DNA of 64,000 nucleotides from Streptomyces sp. NBC_00433 (GTDB lineage Bacteria; Actinomycetota; Actinomycetes; Streptomycetales; Streptomycetaceae). Positions 48,789 to 57,585 of the stretch are shown here, one piece after another. The notes beneath the pieces were generated by a model. The model was given only the letters and a program-made list of their open reading frames with translations. It did no database searches and was not told the origin of the DNA. Within the stretch, counting starts at the first letter, position 1. Each line of letters opens with the position of its first letter. The stretch is taken from contig CP107926.1 in assembly GCA_036015235.1 (NCBI GenBank), forward strand, positions 8,352,001 to 8,416,000, written 5' to 3'. The position numbers and the translations under genes were made by a program.

Positions 48789-51359
48789 ATGAGCTTTCGC
48801 GGTACGACGATCCGCCGGAAGATCGTGGCGCTGCTGCTGATCCCTCTGGTGTCACTGACCTTCATCTGGGCCTTCGGCGCCATCGTGACCAGCCGTCCGC
48901 TGCTGCACCGGCCCGATGTCCAGCGGGTGCTCGACAACGTCGGCTACCCGGGCGAGGACGCGGTCCAGAGCCTCCAGCAGGAGCGCAGGGCCGCGATGAT
49001 CTACGTGGCCAACACCCGGGATTCGCAGGCCAGGATCGGCTACAACAAGCAGCAGCAGGTCACCGACGCGTCGATCGCGAAGATGCGCACCCGTATCGCC
49101 GCCTCGGGCGTGCGCGGCGCGTTGCAGACCGAGGCCGGCACCCGGCTGGACACCTTCCTCAGCACCGTCGAGGGCCTCACCACGCTCCGGCAGCGCGCCG
49201 ACGACGGCCGGATCAGCCGCAGCGACGTCTACGAGGCGTACAACGCGATGACCGAGCCGGCCTTCCAGCTCTTCGACTCGCTCAACCCGCACAACGACCT
49301 CACGCTGGACGCCGAGCACCACTCGGCCGTCCAGCTCGACCGGGCCCGCGACGAGGTCAGCCGCGAGGACGCGCTGATGGCCGCCGCGATCAGCACCGGG
49401 CACATCAGCGACAGCGAACTGCGGGCCTTCACCTTCGCGGTGGCCGAGCAGCGCAACTACTACGACGGCAGCCTGTGGCAGCTGTCCGACGAGGAGCGCG
49501 CGCCCTACGACACGTACTGGAAGGACGGCAACGGCAAGTCGCTGCGCTCCGCCGAGGACGCGGTGATCGCCGGCGGTGTGTCGCACGCGCCGATCGTCGC
49601 GGCCCACCTGTCCTGGCCCGGACTCGCCGCGACCACGATGGACGACCTGGGCCGGCTCGGCGCCGCCACCGACAACCAGCTCACCGACAAGCGGCCGGTC
49701 GGGACCGCCGACGTCGTGAGGGCGGCCCTGGTCATCGGCATCGGCCTGATCGCGGTGGTCTCCTCGCTGTTCGTCTCGGTACGCGTCGGCCGCGGCCTGA
49801 TCAGGGACCTGACCGGGCTGCGCCGGGAGGCCCAGGAGGTCTCGGGCACCCGGCTGCCGCGGGTCATGCGGCGGCTGGCGGCAGGCGAGACGATCGACGT
49901 CGAGACCGAGGTGCCGCGGCTGGAGTACGCCGACGACGAGATCGGCCACGTCGGCAAGGCGCTCAACACCCTCCAGCGGGCCGTCGTGGAGGCCACCGTC
50001 CGGCAGAACGACCTGCGCAAGGGCGTCTCCGAGGTCTTCGTCAACCTCGCCCGCCGCAGCCAGGTGCTGCTGCACCGCCAGCTGACCCTGCTGGACGCGA
50101 TGGAGCGCCGCGCCGAGGACAGTGAGGAGCTGGCCGACCTCTTCCGGCTCGACCACATGACCACCCGTATGCGCCGGCACGCCGAGGGCCTGGTCATCCT
50201 CTCCGGCGCGGCCCCGTCCCGGCAGTGGCGCAAGCCCGTGCAGCTGATGGACGTGGTCCGGGCCGCGATCGCCGAGGTCGAGGACTACGAGCGGATCGAG
50301 GTACGCCGGCTGCCGCGGCTGGCGGTCGCCGGCGCCGCGGTCGCCGACCTCACCCACCTGCTCGCCGAACTCATCGAGAACGCCGCGGTCTTCTCGCCGC
50401 CGCACACCACCGTGAAGGTGCACGGCGAGCCGGTCGCCAACGGGTTCGTGCTGGAGATCGACGACCGCGGCCTGGGCCTGACGCCCGACGCGCTGCTCGA
50501 AGCGAACCTGCGGCTCGCCGAGACACCCGAGTTCGAGCTGTCGGACACCGACCGGCTCGGCCTGTTCGTGGTCAGCCGGCTTGCCCGGCGGCACAACGTG
50601 CGGGTCTCGCTGCGGCAGTCGGCCTACGGCGGCACCACCGCGGTCGTCATGATCCCCGAGACGCTGCTCAGCGACACCGGCGAGGACACCGGCGGCACCC
50701 CGCTGCCCGGGGCCTCGCAGCCGCGCGGCCTCGACGCGGCGGGCGACACCGAGCACACGTTCCGGCAGTGGGGTCTCGAAGGCGTGGACGACATCGGCGG
50801 CGAGCGGCACAAGGAGCACGCCCCGCACCAGGAGGAGCCGCTGACCGCGGCCTTCGCCCGGGGCCTCGACGCGCTCGACGACCCGCAGGAGCCGGCCGGC
50901 GGCCCCGGTGCCGACGAGCAGGCGCCCGCGGAACCGCTGCCGCTGCCCCGCCGCCGGCCCCGTGCGGCGGCGCAGGTGCCGCGCGCCGTGACGGCCGTAC
51001 CGTCGCTGCCGCGCCCGCGGCAGGAACAGCAGGAGCGGCAGGAGGCGCCCGGCGCGGCACCGGATCCGGCCGGGGACAGTGCGGACGGCGGCGTCGTGCT
51101 GCCCCGGCGGGTCAGACAGGCCAGTCTGGCACCGCAGTTGCGGGCCGAGGCGGCAGCGCGGTCCGGCTCGGCCGACAAGGAGCGTGACGGCGGCCGGGAG
51201 CGGTCCGCCGACGAGGTACGCGACCGGATGTCCGCGATCCAGCGCGGCTGGCAGCGCGGCCGGCAGGCGGCGGAGGCCGAGCCGGAAGGCGCGGCCGCAC
51301 CCGACGACGACCCATCGACGACAGCACCGAGAACGACACCTGAGGGGAACGGTCGATGA
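48789..51359 (+). CDS. Conservon sensor kinase (NIT-HAMP-HATPase)
   Basis: The protein has 856 residues. TM1 (about 14-34) is followed by an extracytoplasmic nitrate/nitrite-sensor-like helical domain (about 55-305, with QQERRAAMIYVANTRDS). TM2 (about 312-335) and a HAMP linker follow. The kinase core has LDHMTTRMRRHAEGLVIL, then LIENAAVFSPPHTTVKVHG (N box) and DRGLGLTPDALLEANLRL. The C-terminal 170 residues are a Pro/Glu/Arg-rich unstructured tail. It is the first member of a conservon (Cvn) module of sensor, Roadblock, DUF742 and GTPase. Its TGA overlaps the next ATG. Confidence 0.93.
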   Translation: MSFRGTTIRRKIVALLLIPLVSLTFIWAFGAIVTSRPLLHRPDVQRVLDNVGYPGEDAVQSLQQERRAAMIYVANTRDSQARIGYNKQQQVTDASIAKMRTRIAASGVRGALQTEAGTRLDTFLSTVEGLTTLRQRADDGRISRSDVYEAYNAMTEPAFQLFDSLNPHNDLTLDAEHHSAVQLDRARDEVSREDALMAAAISTGHISDSELRAFTFAVAEQRNYYDGSLWQLSDEERAPYDTYWKDGNGKSLRSAEDAVIAGGVSHAPIVAAHLSWPGLAATTMDDLGRLGAATDNQLTDKRPVGTADVVRAALVIGIGLIAVVSSLFVSVRVGRGLIRDLTGLRREAQEVSGTRLPRVMRRLAAGETIDVETEVPRLEYADDEIGHVGKALNTLQRAVVEATVRQNDLRKGVSEVFVNLARRSQVLLHRQLTLLDAMERRAEDSEELADLFRLDHMTTRMRRHAEGLVILSGAAPSRQWRKPVQLMDVVRAAIAEVEDYERIEVRRLPRLAVAGAAVADLTHLLAELIENAAVFSPPHTTVKVHGEPVANGFVLEIDDRGLGLTPDALLEANLRLAETPEFELSDTDRLGLFVVSRLARRHNVRVSLRQSAYGGTTAVVMIPETLLSDTGEDTGGTPLPGASQPRGLDAAGDTEHTFRQWGLEGVDDIGGERHKEHAPHQEEPLTAAFARGLDALDDPQEPAGGPGADEQAPAEPLPLPRRRPRAAAQVPRAVTAVPSLPRPRQEQQERQEAPGAAPDPAGDSADGGVVLPRRVRQASLAPQLRAEAAARSGSADKERDGGRERSADEVRDRMSAIQRGWQRGRQAAEAEPEGAAAPDDDPSTTAPRTTPEGNGR

Positions 51360-51778
51360 CTGCAGCATCGAGCCCGACACGTGAGCTGAGCTGGCTCCTG
51401 GACGACCTGGTCACGCGGGTCGCCAGTATCCGCAAGGCTCTGGTGCTGTCCGGGGACGGCCTGGCCACCGGCGCATCGGACGGCCTGACGCGAGAGGACT
51501 CGGAGCACCTGGCGGCGGTCGCCTCCGGTTTCCACAGCCTGGCCAAGGGCGTCGGCAGGCACTTCGACGCCGGCCAGGTGCGGCAGACCATCGTCGAACT
51601 GGACGACGCGTTCCTGTTCGTCACGGCGGCCGGCGACGGCAGCTGCCTCGCGGTGCTGGCCGACGCGGACTCCGACGTCGGGCAGGTGGCATACGAGATG
51701 GCCCTGCTGGTCAAGCGGGTGGGGGTCCATCTGGCCGCCGCTCCTCGGCACGGCGGCGGCACAGCACTGAGCGGCTGA
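51356..51778 (+). CDS. Roadblock/LC7-domain conservon protein
   Basis: The protein has 140 residues. LSWLLDDLVTRVASIRKALVLSGDGLATGASDGL starts the single Roadblock/LC7 fold, and FLFVTAAGDGSCLAVLADADSDVGQVAYEMALLVKRVG completes it. These proteins regulate the nucleotide state of the partner Ras-like GTPase (MglB-like). It overlaps the sensor kinase by 4 bp (ATGA). Confidence 0.95.
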   Translation: MTAASSPTRELSWLLDDLVTRVASIRKALVLSGDGLATGASDGLTREDSEHLAAVASGFHSLAKGVGRHFDAGQVRQTIVELDDAFLFVTAAGDGSCLAVLADADSDVGQVAYEMALLVKRVGVHLAAAPRHGGGTALSG

Positions 51779-51812
51779 GGGCCGCCGAGCGGACATGGGG
51801 TGACAGGGTGTT

Positions 51813-52205
51813 ATGACGTCTGAATCGGACCGCTGGTACGACGACGCGGCAGGGCCGGTGGTACGGCCCTACGCGATGACACGTGGGCGTACGAGCCACG
51901 CGGCCGAGGCGAAGCTCGATCTGATCGCCCTGGTGATGGCACGGGACGAGGACGCCGACGCGGGTGTCGACGAGGACCGGACCCTGTCGCCGGAGCATCT
52001 CGACATCGTCGAGCACTGCCGGGTGCAGTCGGTGTCGGTGGCGGAGATCGCCGCCGACCTCGATCTGCCCGTCGGCGTCGTCCGGGTGCTCATCGGCGAC
52101 CTGCTGGAGGCCGGGCACGTCCTGGTCCACCAGCCGGTGCCGCCGGCCGAACTGCCCGACGAGAGCATTCTGCGCGAGGTCATCAACGGCCTGCGGGCGC
52201 TCTAG
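51813..52205 (+). CDS. DUF742 conservon protein
   Basis: The protein has 130 residues. VVRPYAMTRGRTSHAAEAKLDLIALVMA is the DUF742 start. EHLDIVEHCRVQSVSVAEIAADLDLPVGVVRVLIGDLLEAGHVLVH is a winged-helix-like module. It is the third conservon member, between Roadblock and GTPase, and may bridge the complex to DNA. Confidence 0.95.
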   Translation: MTSESDRWYDDAAGPVVRPYAMTRGRTSHAAEAKLDLIALVMARDEDADAGVDEDRTLSPEHLDIVEHCRVQSVSVAEIAADLDLPVGVVRVLIGDLLEAGHVLVHQPVPPAELPDESILREVINGLRAL

Positions 52206-52276
52206 CGCCCGTTAGGCTGCGGGTACACCCGTGCGACCACCCGAAGTCCGCACCTTCGCAGGGAAGTAGAAGACAC

Positions 52277-52888
52277 ATGGCCATCGCCCACGCCGACCGC
52301 CGTCGCCAGCCGTCGGCCGCGGAGCCGGTCGCGCTCAAGCTGCTGGTCGCCGGCGGCTTCGGGGTCGGCAAGACGACCCTGGTCGGCACGGTCAGCGAGA
52401 TCAGGCCGCTGCGGACCGAGGAGGCGCTGAGCGAGGCCGGCCGGCCGGTCGACAACCTCGCGGGTGTGGAGGGCAAGCACACCACCACCGTGGCGATGGA
52501 CTTCGGCCGGATCACGCTGCGCGAGGACCTGGTGCTCTACCTGTTCGGGACACCCGGGCAGGACCGGTTCTGGTTCCTGTGGGACGAGCTGGCACAGGGC
52601 GCGCTGGGCGCGGTGGTGCTGGCCGACACCCGGCGGCTGGAGGACTGCTTCGCGGCCGTCGACTACTTCGAGCGGCGCGGCATCCCCTTCACGGTCGCGG
52701 TGAACTGCTTCGACGGCGCCCAGCTGCACGCCCCGACCGTCGTCACCGAGGCGCTCGACCTCGACCCGGGGGTGCCGGTGGTGCTGTGCGACGCGCGGGA
52801 GCGCGAGTCGGCCAAGCAGGTGCTCATCACGGTGGTCGAGCACGCGGCGGCGGTGGCGGCCCGCCGCCGCGCGCCCGCCGCCACCTGA
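52277..52888 (+). CDS. Conservon small GTPase
   Basis: The protein has 203 residues. The P-loop is LLVAGGFGVGKTTLVG (about residues 24-39). The switch II motif is LYLFGTPGQDRFWFLWD, and a TKxD-like base-recognition position is AVNCFDG (N with C instead of K). It is an MglA-like Ras-family GTPase, the output of the conservon. 71 bp separate it from DUF742. It faces glpK. Confidence 0.95.
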   Translation: MAIAHADRRRQPSAAEPVALKLLVAGGFGVGKTTLVGTVSEIRPLRTEEALSEAGRPVDNLAGVEGKHTTTVAMDFGRITLREDLVLYLFGTPGQDRFWFLWDELAQGALGAVVLADTRRLEDCFAAVDYFERRGIPFTVAVNCFDGAQLHAPTVVTEALDLDPGVPVVLCDARERESAKQVLITVVEHAAAVAARRRAPAAT

Positions 52889-52922
52889 GGCCCCCGGCCG
52901 TCCCGCCCGCCCTGGCCCGCCG

Positions 52923-54464
52923 TCACCTGCGGCGGCCGGCGGGCACCTGCGGCTCGTCGTCCAGCCATCCGAAGCTGCGCTCCACGGCCTTCTTCCAGCG
53001 CCGGTATTCGCGGGTGCGCACCGCATCCGGCATGGCCGGCTTCCAGCGGGTGTCCTCCCGCCAGTGTGCCCGCAGCGCGTCGGGGCCGTCCCACACGCCG
53101 GTGGCGAGGCCGGCCGCGTAGGCGGCGCCGAGGCTGGTGGTCTCGGCGACCACCGGCCGGATCACCGGCACACCCAGCACATCGGCCTGGTGCTGCATCA
53201 GCAGCCTGTTGACGGTCATGCCGCCGTCCACCCGCAGCGCGCCGATCCGCACCCCCGAGTCGCGCTGCATGGCGTCGACCACCTCGCGGGTCTGCCAGCT
53301 GGTCGCTTCGAGGACCGCCCTGGCCAGATGCGCCTTGGTGACGTACGCGGTCAGGCCGGTGACCACGCCGCGCGCGTCGGACCGCCAGTAGGGCGCGAAG
53401 AGGCCGGAGAAGGCGGGTACGAAGTAGGCGCCGCCGTTGTCGGGGACGCTCGCGGCCAGCGGCTCGATCTCCTCCACGGTGCGGATCACGCCGAGCCGGT
53501 CGCGCAGCCACTCCACCAGCGCGCCGGTGATCGCGATGGAGCCCTCCAGGCAGTACACCGGCCGCTCGCCGCCCAGCTGGTGGGCGACGGTGGTGAGCAG
53601 GCCGCTGGCGGACGGCACCGGCCGGCCGCCGGTGTTGAGCAGCAGGAAGCTGCCGGGGCCGTAGGTGTTCTTGGCCTCGCCGAGGTCGAAGCAGGTCTGC
53701 CCGAACAGCGCGGCCTGCTGGTCGCCGAGGGCGGCGGCCACCGGCACTCCGGCGAGCCGTCCGACGGCGCGGCCGTAGACCTCGGCGGAGGGGCGGATAC
53801 GCGGCAGCAGGGCCTCGGGGATGTCCATCGCGGCCAGGATCGCCGGGTCCCAGTCCAGGGTGTGCAGGTCCATGAGCAGGGTGCGTGAGGCGTTGCTGAC
53901 GTCGGTGACGTGGACACCGCCCGAGGTGCCGCCGGTGAGGTTCCAGATCAGCCAGGAGTCGATGGTGCCGAAGGCGATCTCGCCGTGCTCGGCCCGGTGC
54001 CGCAGCCCCGGCACATGGTCGAGCAGCCAGGCGATCTTCGGCCCGGAGAAGTAGGGGGCCAGCGGCAGCCCCGTGGTGTCGCGGAAGCGGTCCTGCCCGT
54101 AGGTGCCGCCCAGTTCCGTGCACAGCGCGGCGGTGCGGGTGTCCTGCCAGACGATGGCATTGTGCACCGGGCGGCCGGTGGAGCGGTCCCACAGCACCAC
54201 CGTCTCGCGCTGGTTGGCGATGCCGAGTGCGGTCAGCTGGTCGGGGCGCAGCCCGGCCCTGGCCAGCGCGCCCGAGGCCACGGCCTGGACCTTCGCCCAG
54301 ATCTCGGTGGCGTCCTGCTCGATCCAGCCGGGCCTGGGCAGGATCTGCCGGTGCTCTCGCCGGTCGGAGGCGACGACCTGGCCCGCCGCGTCGAAGATCA
54401 GGCAGCGGGTGGAGGTGGTGCCCTGGTCGATCGCGGCCACATGGGTCGGGACGGTCTGGCTCAT
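52923..54464 (-). CDS. glpK: Glycerol kinase
   Basis: The protein has 513 residues. VAAIDQGTTSTRCLIFD (phosphate-1 motif) is near the start, followed by AIVWQDTRTAALC, GLPLAPYFSGPKIAWLLDHVPG, GDQQAALFGQTCF and KNTYGPGSFLLLNTG. The conserved ADP-binding LRVDGGMTVNRLLMQHQAD region completes the FGGY fold. It phosphorylates glycerol with ATP. No glpF or glpD is adjacent, so it stands alone between the conservon and the NUDIX cassette. Confidence 0.96.
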   Translation of the reverse strand: MSQTVPTHVAAIDQGTTSTRCLIFDAAGQVVASDRREHRQILPRPGWIEQDATEIWAKVQAVASGALARAGLRPDQLTALGIANQRETVVLWDRSTGRPVHNAIVWQDTRTAALCTELGGTYGQDRFRDTTGLPLAPYFSGPKIAWLLDHVPGLRHRAEHGEIAFGTIDSWLIWNLTGGTSGGVHVTDVSNASRTLLMDLHTLDWDPAILAAMDIPEALLPRIRPSAEVYGRAVGRLAGVPVAAALGDQQAALFGQTCFDLGEAKNTYGPGSFLLLNTGGRPVPSASGLLTTVAHQLGGERPVYCLEGSIAITGALVEWLRDRLGVIRTVEEIEPLAASVPDNGGAYFVPAFSGLFAPYWRSDARGVVTGLTAYVTKAHLARAVLEATSWQTREVVDAMQRDSGVRIGALRVDGGMTVNRLLMQHQADVLGVPVIRPVVAETTSLGAAYAAGLATGVWDGPDALRAHWREDTRWKPAMPDAVRTREYRRWKKAVERSFGWLDDEPQVPAGRRR

Positions 54465-54664
54465 GTCACGCTCCCTTGCCCGGTCGGGTGACGACCGTAG
54501 GGGAATGGGCGCGCGCGGACGACCGGTGTGCGCAGCCCCCCTCCCGCCGACCGGCGTCGCACTGCCGGAAGTGTTGCCCGGCGGTGACGGAGCGTCAAGC
54601 GGTCGTGCGCCGCGGAATGTTCCGGCCGATCCCGTGGACGCTGCCGTACCCTCGTGGTACGTTC

Positions 54665-54695
54665 TTCTCGTAGCGAGAAATACTCAAAGTGAGAA
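54665..54695 (+). promoter_or_regulatory. Tandem operators for the NUDIX-type regulator
   Basis: TTCTCGTAGCGAGAA (54665-54679) is a perfect 6-3-6 palindrome. TACTCAAAGTGAGAA (54681-54695) is its near-copy (11 of 15 bases identical). Their centres are 16 bp apart. They lie 28-58 bp before the first gene of the cassette. Actinobacterial NUDIX-type (NrtR-like) repressors bind palindromes of this size. Confidence 0.65.
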
Positions 54696-54722
54696 TGAAG
54701 CGCGACGGGAGGAGCGGCGGCC

Positions 54723-55601
54723 ATGACGGAGCCCGAGGGCACACAGGCGGAGCGGGACTTCCTGGCCGGCTACGACCCGCGCGCCTTCGACCCGATCGCG
54801 GTCACCGTGGACGTGGTCGCGCTGACGCTGCGCGCGGGGCGGCTGCACGTGCTCGCCGTCGAGCGCGGCGGGCCGCCCTTCGCCGGCCGCTGGGCGCTGC
54901 CCGGCGGCTTCGTGCGGGCCGGCCGCGAATCGCTCGACGAGGCGGCGGCCCGCGAACTGGCCGAGGAGACCGGTCTGGACGCCGCCGCGCTGGACCGGGT
55001 CCACCTCGAACAGCTCGGCTCGTACGGCAGCCCGCAGCGCGACCCGCGGATGCACGTCGTCTCGGTGGCCTACCTGGCCTTCGCGCCCGGACTGCCCGAC
55101 GCGCGGGCGGGCGGCGACGCGGCGGGCGCCGGCTGGCTGCCGGTCGAAGCAATATCACCGGCGGGGCAACCGGACCAGGCACGTCCGCGTCCCTTCGAGC
55201 AGGGTCGGCGGTCCGGAACCTACGGGGGTGGTACCGGCCGCCGGCCCGGATCCGGCGATGCGGGCGGCCTGGCCTTCGACCACGGCCTCATCCTCGCCGA
55301 CGGCCTGGAGCGGGCCAGGGCGAAGATCGAGTACACCCCGCTGGCCACCGCCTTCCTCGGCGAGACCTTCACCGTCACCGAGCTGCGCGAGGTCTACGAG
55401 ACGGTGTGGGGCGCGGAGCTGCACGCCGGGAATTTCCACCGCAAGGTGCTGTCAGTGCCCGGCTTCGTGGAGTCCACCGGCGAGACGGACTCCCGCCCCG
55501 GCAGCCGCGGCGGACCGCGCGCCCGCCTCTACCGTGCCGGGGACGCCCGGCTGCTGCACCCGGCGCTGCTGCGCCCCGACCGCGAGGCGGGGGTGCGATG
55601 A
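54723..55601 (+). CDS. NUDIX/winged-helix transcriptional regulator (NrtR-like)
   Basis: The protein has 292 residues. The NUDIX domain (about 20-145) contains FDPIAVTVDVVALTLRAGRLHVLAVERGGPPFAGRWALPGGFVRAGRESLDEAAARELAEETGLD. The box is GGFVRAGRESLDEAAARELAEETGL, a proper Nudix box with REL and EETG. The C-terminal winged helix (about 200-290) has YTPLATAFLGETFTVTELREVYETVWG and FHRKVLSVPGFV. NrtR proteins sense ADP-ribose-like nucleotides and repress NAD or pentose genes. A 40-residue low-complexity insertion (codons 143-182) separates the two domains. The stop overlaps the next ATG. Confidence 0.9.
   Translation: MTEPEGTQAERDFLAGYDPRAFDPIAVTVDVVALTLRAGRLHVLAVERGGPPFAGRWALPGGFVRAGRESLDEAAARELAEETGLDAAALDRVHLEQLGSYGSPQRDPRMHVVSVAYLAFAPGLPDARAGGDAAGAGWLPVEAISPAGQPDQARPRPFEQGRRSGTYGGGTGRRPGSGDAGGLAFDHGLILADGLERARAKIEYTPLATAFLGETFTVTELREVYETVWGAELHAGNFHRKVLSVPGFVESTGETDSRPGSRGGPRARLYRAGDARLLHPALLRPDREAGVR
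55149..55268 (+). other. In-frame insertion in the NUDIX regulator
   Basis: These 40 codons use ATA, TCA, CAA, CGT, GGT and GGA, rare elsewhere in the window. They interrupt the expected LPVEA...LAFDHG join and encode Gly/Arg/Pro-rich sequence. It looks like acquired or expanded non-coding DNA. Confidence 0.6.
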
Positions 55602-56635
55602 GCAGGGCCGAGCCCCGCCCGGCCGGCGCCGGCACCCGCGCCGCCGGCCCCGCCGACTTCGACGCCGCCCTCGCCGCCCTGGCCGACGGCTTCCCCGCCG
55701 ACCCGGCCGAAGCCGCCGGGCACTACCGCCGCCTCGCCCTGCTGCTGCACCCCGACACGGCGCCGGCGGCCCGCACCGACCGGGCGGCCGCGGCCTTCGC
55801 CCGGCTCACCGCAGCCTGGCAGGCCCGGCACGGGACCCTCACGTCACCGCGGCACGGCTACGTCCTCGGCCCGGTGCTCGCCGAGGGCGACCTCGCCACC
55901 GTCCGCACCGCCCGCTACGGCGACCGCCGCCAGGCCGTCGTCAAGATCCCCCGCGAACCGCGGGACAACGACCTGATGGAGCACGAGGCCGACGTGCTGA
56001 CCCGGCTGCGCACGGTCGGAGAGGCACGGCACCGCGCCTACGCGCCGACTCTGGTCGAGAGCTTCCGGCAGCGCCGGGACGACGGCACCGAGCGGGTGGT
56101 GAACGCGTTCGCGCCGCTCACCGGCTTCCACACCCTCGCCGAGGTCGCCGCCGCCCACCCCGGCGGGCTCGACCCGAGGGACGCCGCCTGGATGTGGCGC
56201 CGGCTGCTGACCGCGCTCGGCTGGGCGCACCGCGCCCGGCTGGTCCACGGCGCGGTCTTCCCCGAGCACGTGCTGATCCACCCCGGCATGCACGGCCTGG
56301 TGCTCGTCGACTGGTGCTACGCCACCGCGACCGGCACCGACCTGCCCGTCCTGCTGCCCCGGCACGCCGGCAGCTACCCGGCCGAGGCCCTGGCGCACCT
56401 GCCGGCGGGGCCGGCCACCGACATCCACCTCGCCGCGCTGTGCGTCGCGCAGCTGATCGGCGACCGGACACCGGCGCCGATGCGCGCCTTCCTGCGCGGC
56501 TGCACCCTGCCCGAGCAGCACCGGCGCCCGCAGGACGCCTGGCAACTGCTCGCCGAACTGGACGACCTGCTGGACCGGCTCTACGGGCCGCGCACCTTCC
56601 GGCCGTTCACGATGCCGGCCGCGCCACCGGCCTGA
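55598..56635 (+). CDS. J-like domain fused to a kinase-fold protein
   Basis: The protein has 345 residues. Residues 15-70 (ADPAEAAGHYRRLALLLHPDTAP, then AAAFARLTAAWQAR) match a J domain, with HPD as the core. From about residue 90 the sequence reads as a protein-kinase fold: DLATVRTARYGDRRQAVVKIPREPRDNDLMEHEADVL (Lys and Glu pair), then LVHGAVFPEHVLIHPGMHGLVLVDWCY. In place of HRDxxxxN there is HGAVFPEH, and DFG is VDW, so the kinase is probably inactive or APH-like. It is coupled to the NUDIX gene (ATGA overlap). A chaperone-adaptor role is inference. Confidence 0.75.
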   Translation: MSRAEPRPAGAGTRAAGPADFDAALAALADGFPADPAEAAGHYRRLALLLHPDTAPAARTDRAAAAFARLTAAWQARHGTLTSPRHGYVLGPVLAEGDLATVRTARYGDRRQAVVKIPREPRDNDLMEHEADVLTRLRTVGEARHRAYAPTLVESFRQRRDDGTERVVNAFAPLTGFHTLAEVAAAHPGGLDPRDAAWMWRRLLTALGWAHRARLVHGAVFPEHVLIHPGMHGLVLVDWCYATATGTDLPVLLPRHAGSYPAEALAHLPAGPATDIHLAALCVAQLIGDRTPAPMRAFLRGCTLPEQHRRPQDAWQLLAELDDLLDRLYGPRTFRPFTMPAAPPA

Positions 56636-56673
56636 CCGGCCCGGGAACCACACCACCACCAAGGGGGACGACC

Positions 56674-57585
56674 ATGGGCAGCGGAAGCTGGTCCACCAAC
56701 GTCTACGACGCCGCCGCGCGCTACCGCGCCGCCTCAGGCACCGACGCCTTCGCCTACAGCGACCACGTCAGGCACTCCGCGCCCCGGCACACCTGGCGCG
56801 CCCACCAGAGCCTCGACCCGCACGGCCTGACCCTCCGGGAGAGCCGCGACTCCGACGAGCACCCCGACTCCCTGGCCATCGCGGTCCTCTTCGACGTCAC
56901 CGGCTCCATGGGCGGCGTCCCGCGCACCCTGCAGACCAAACTGCCCGACCTGTTCGGCCTGCTGCTGCGCAAGGGCTACGTCCGCGACCCGCAGATCCTC
57001 TTCGGCGCGGTCGGCGACGCCACCTGCGACCGGGTCCCGCTCCAGCTCGGCCAGTTCGAGTCCGACAACCGGATGGACGACGACCTCGGCAACATCCTGC
57101 TGGAGGGCGGGGGCGGCGGCCAGATGACCGAGTCCTACGAACTCGCGCTCTACGCCATGGCCCGGCACACCGCACTGGACTGCCACGAGAAGCGCGGCCG
57201 GCGCGGCTACCTCTTCCTCATCGGCGACGAGATGCCCTACGGCAAGGTCAAGGCCCGCGAGGTGCGCGACGTCCTCGGCGAGAAGATCCGGCACGACATC
57301 CCCGTCCAGGACATCCTCGCCGAGCTGAAGCGCAGATTCCACGTCCACTACATCCTCCCCGCCGGCGCCTCCTACGCCGGCAACACCGAAGTCCTCACCC
57401 TGTGGCGCCGGTTGCTCGGCCAGAACGTGATCGAGCTGGACGACCTCGACGCGGTCTGCGAGACCATCGCGCTGACCGTGGGCCTCGGCGAGGAGGCCAT
57501 CGACCTGGCCACCGGCCTCGCCGACCTGGCCGACGTCGGCTCCAGCGCGGTGGACACCGTGGCACGGGCGCTGTCGGGCCGGTGA
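56674..57585 (+). CDS. vWA-domain protein of the cassette
   Basis: The protein has 303 residues. The vWA core runs from about residue 65 to 260. Its MIDAS-type motif is VLFDVTGSMGG (D74, T76-S78), and further strands are ILFGAVGDATCD and RGYLFLIGDEMPYG. LGNILLEGGGGGQMTESYELALYAMA is a glycine-rich loop region. The N-terminal 60 residues (SDHVRHSAPRHTWRAHQSLDP) are not part of vWA. vWA proteins bind metal-coordinated partners and often work with ATPases. Its stop codon TGA overlaps the next ATG by one base (TGATG). Confidence 0.8.
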   Translation: MGSGSWSTNVYDAAARYRAASGTDAFAYSDHVRHSAPRHTWRAHQSLDPHGLTLRESRDSDEHPDSLAIAVLFDVTGSMGGVPRTLQTKLPDLFGLLLRKGYVRDPQILFGAVGDATCDRVPLQLGQFESDNRMDDDLGNILLEGGGGGQMTESYELALYAMARHTALDCHEKRGRRGYLFLIGDEMPYGKVKAREVRDVLGEKIRHDIPVQDILAELKRRFHVHYILPAGASYAGNTEVLTLWRRLLGQNVIELDDLDAVCETIALTVGLGEEAIDLATGLADLADVGSSAVDTVARALSGR

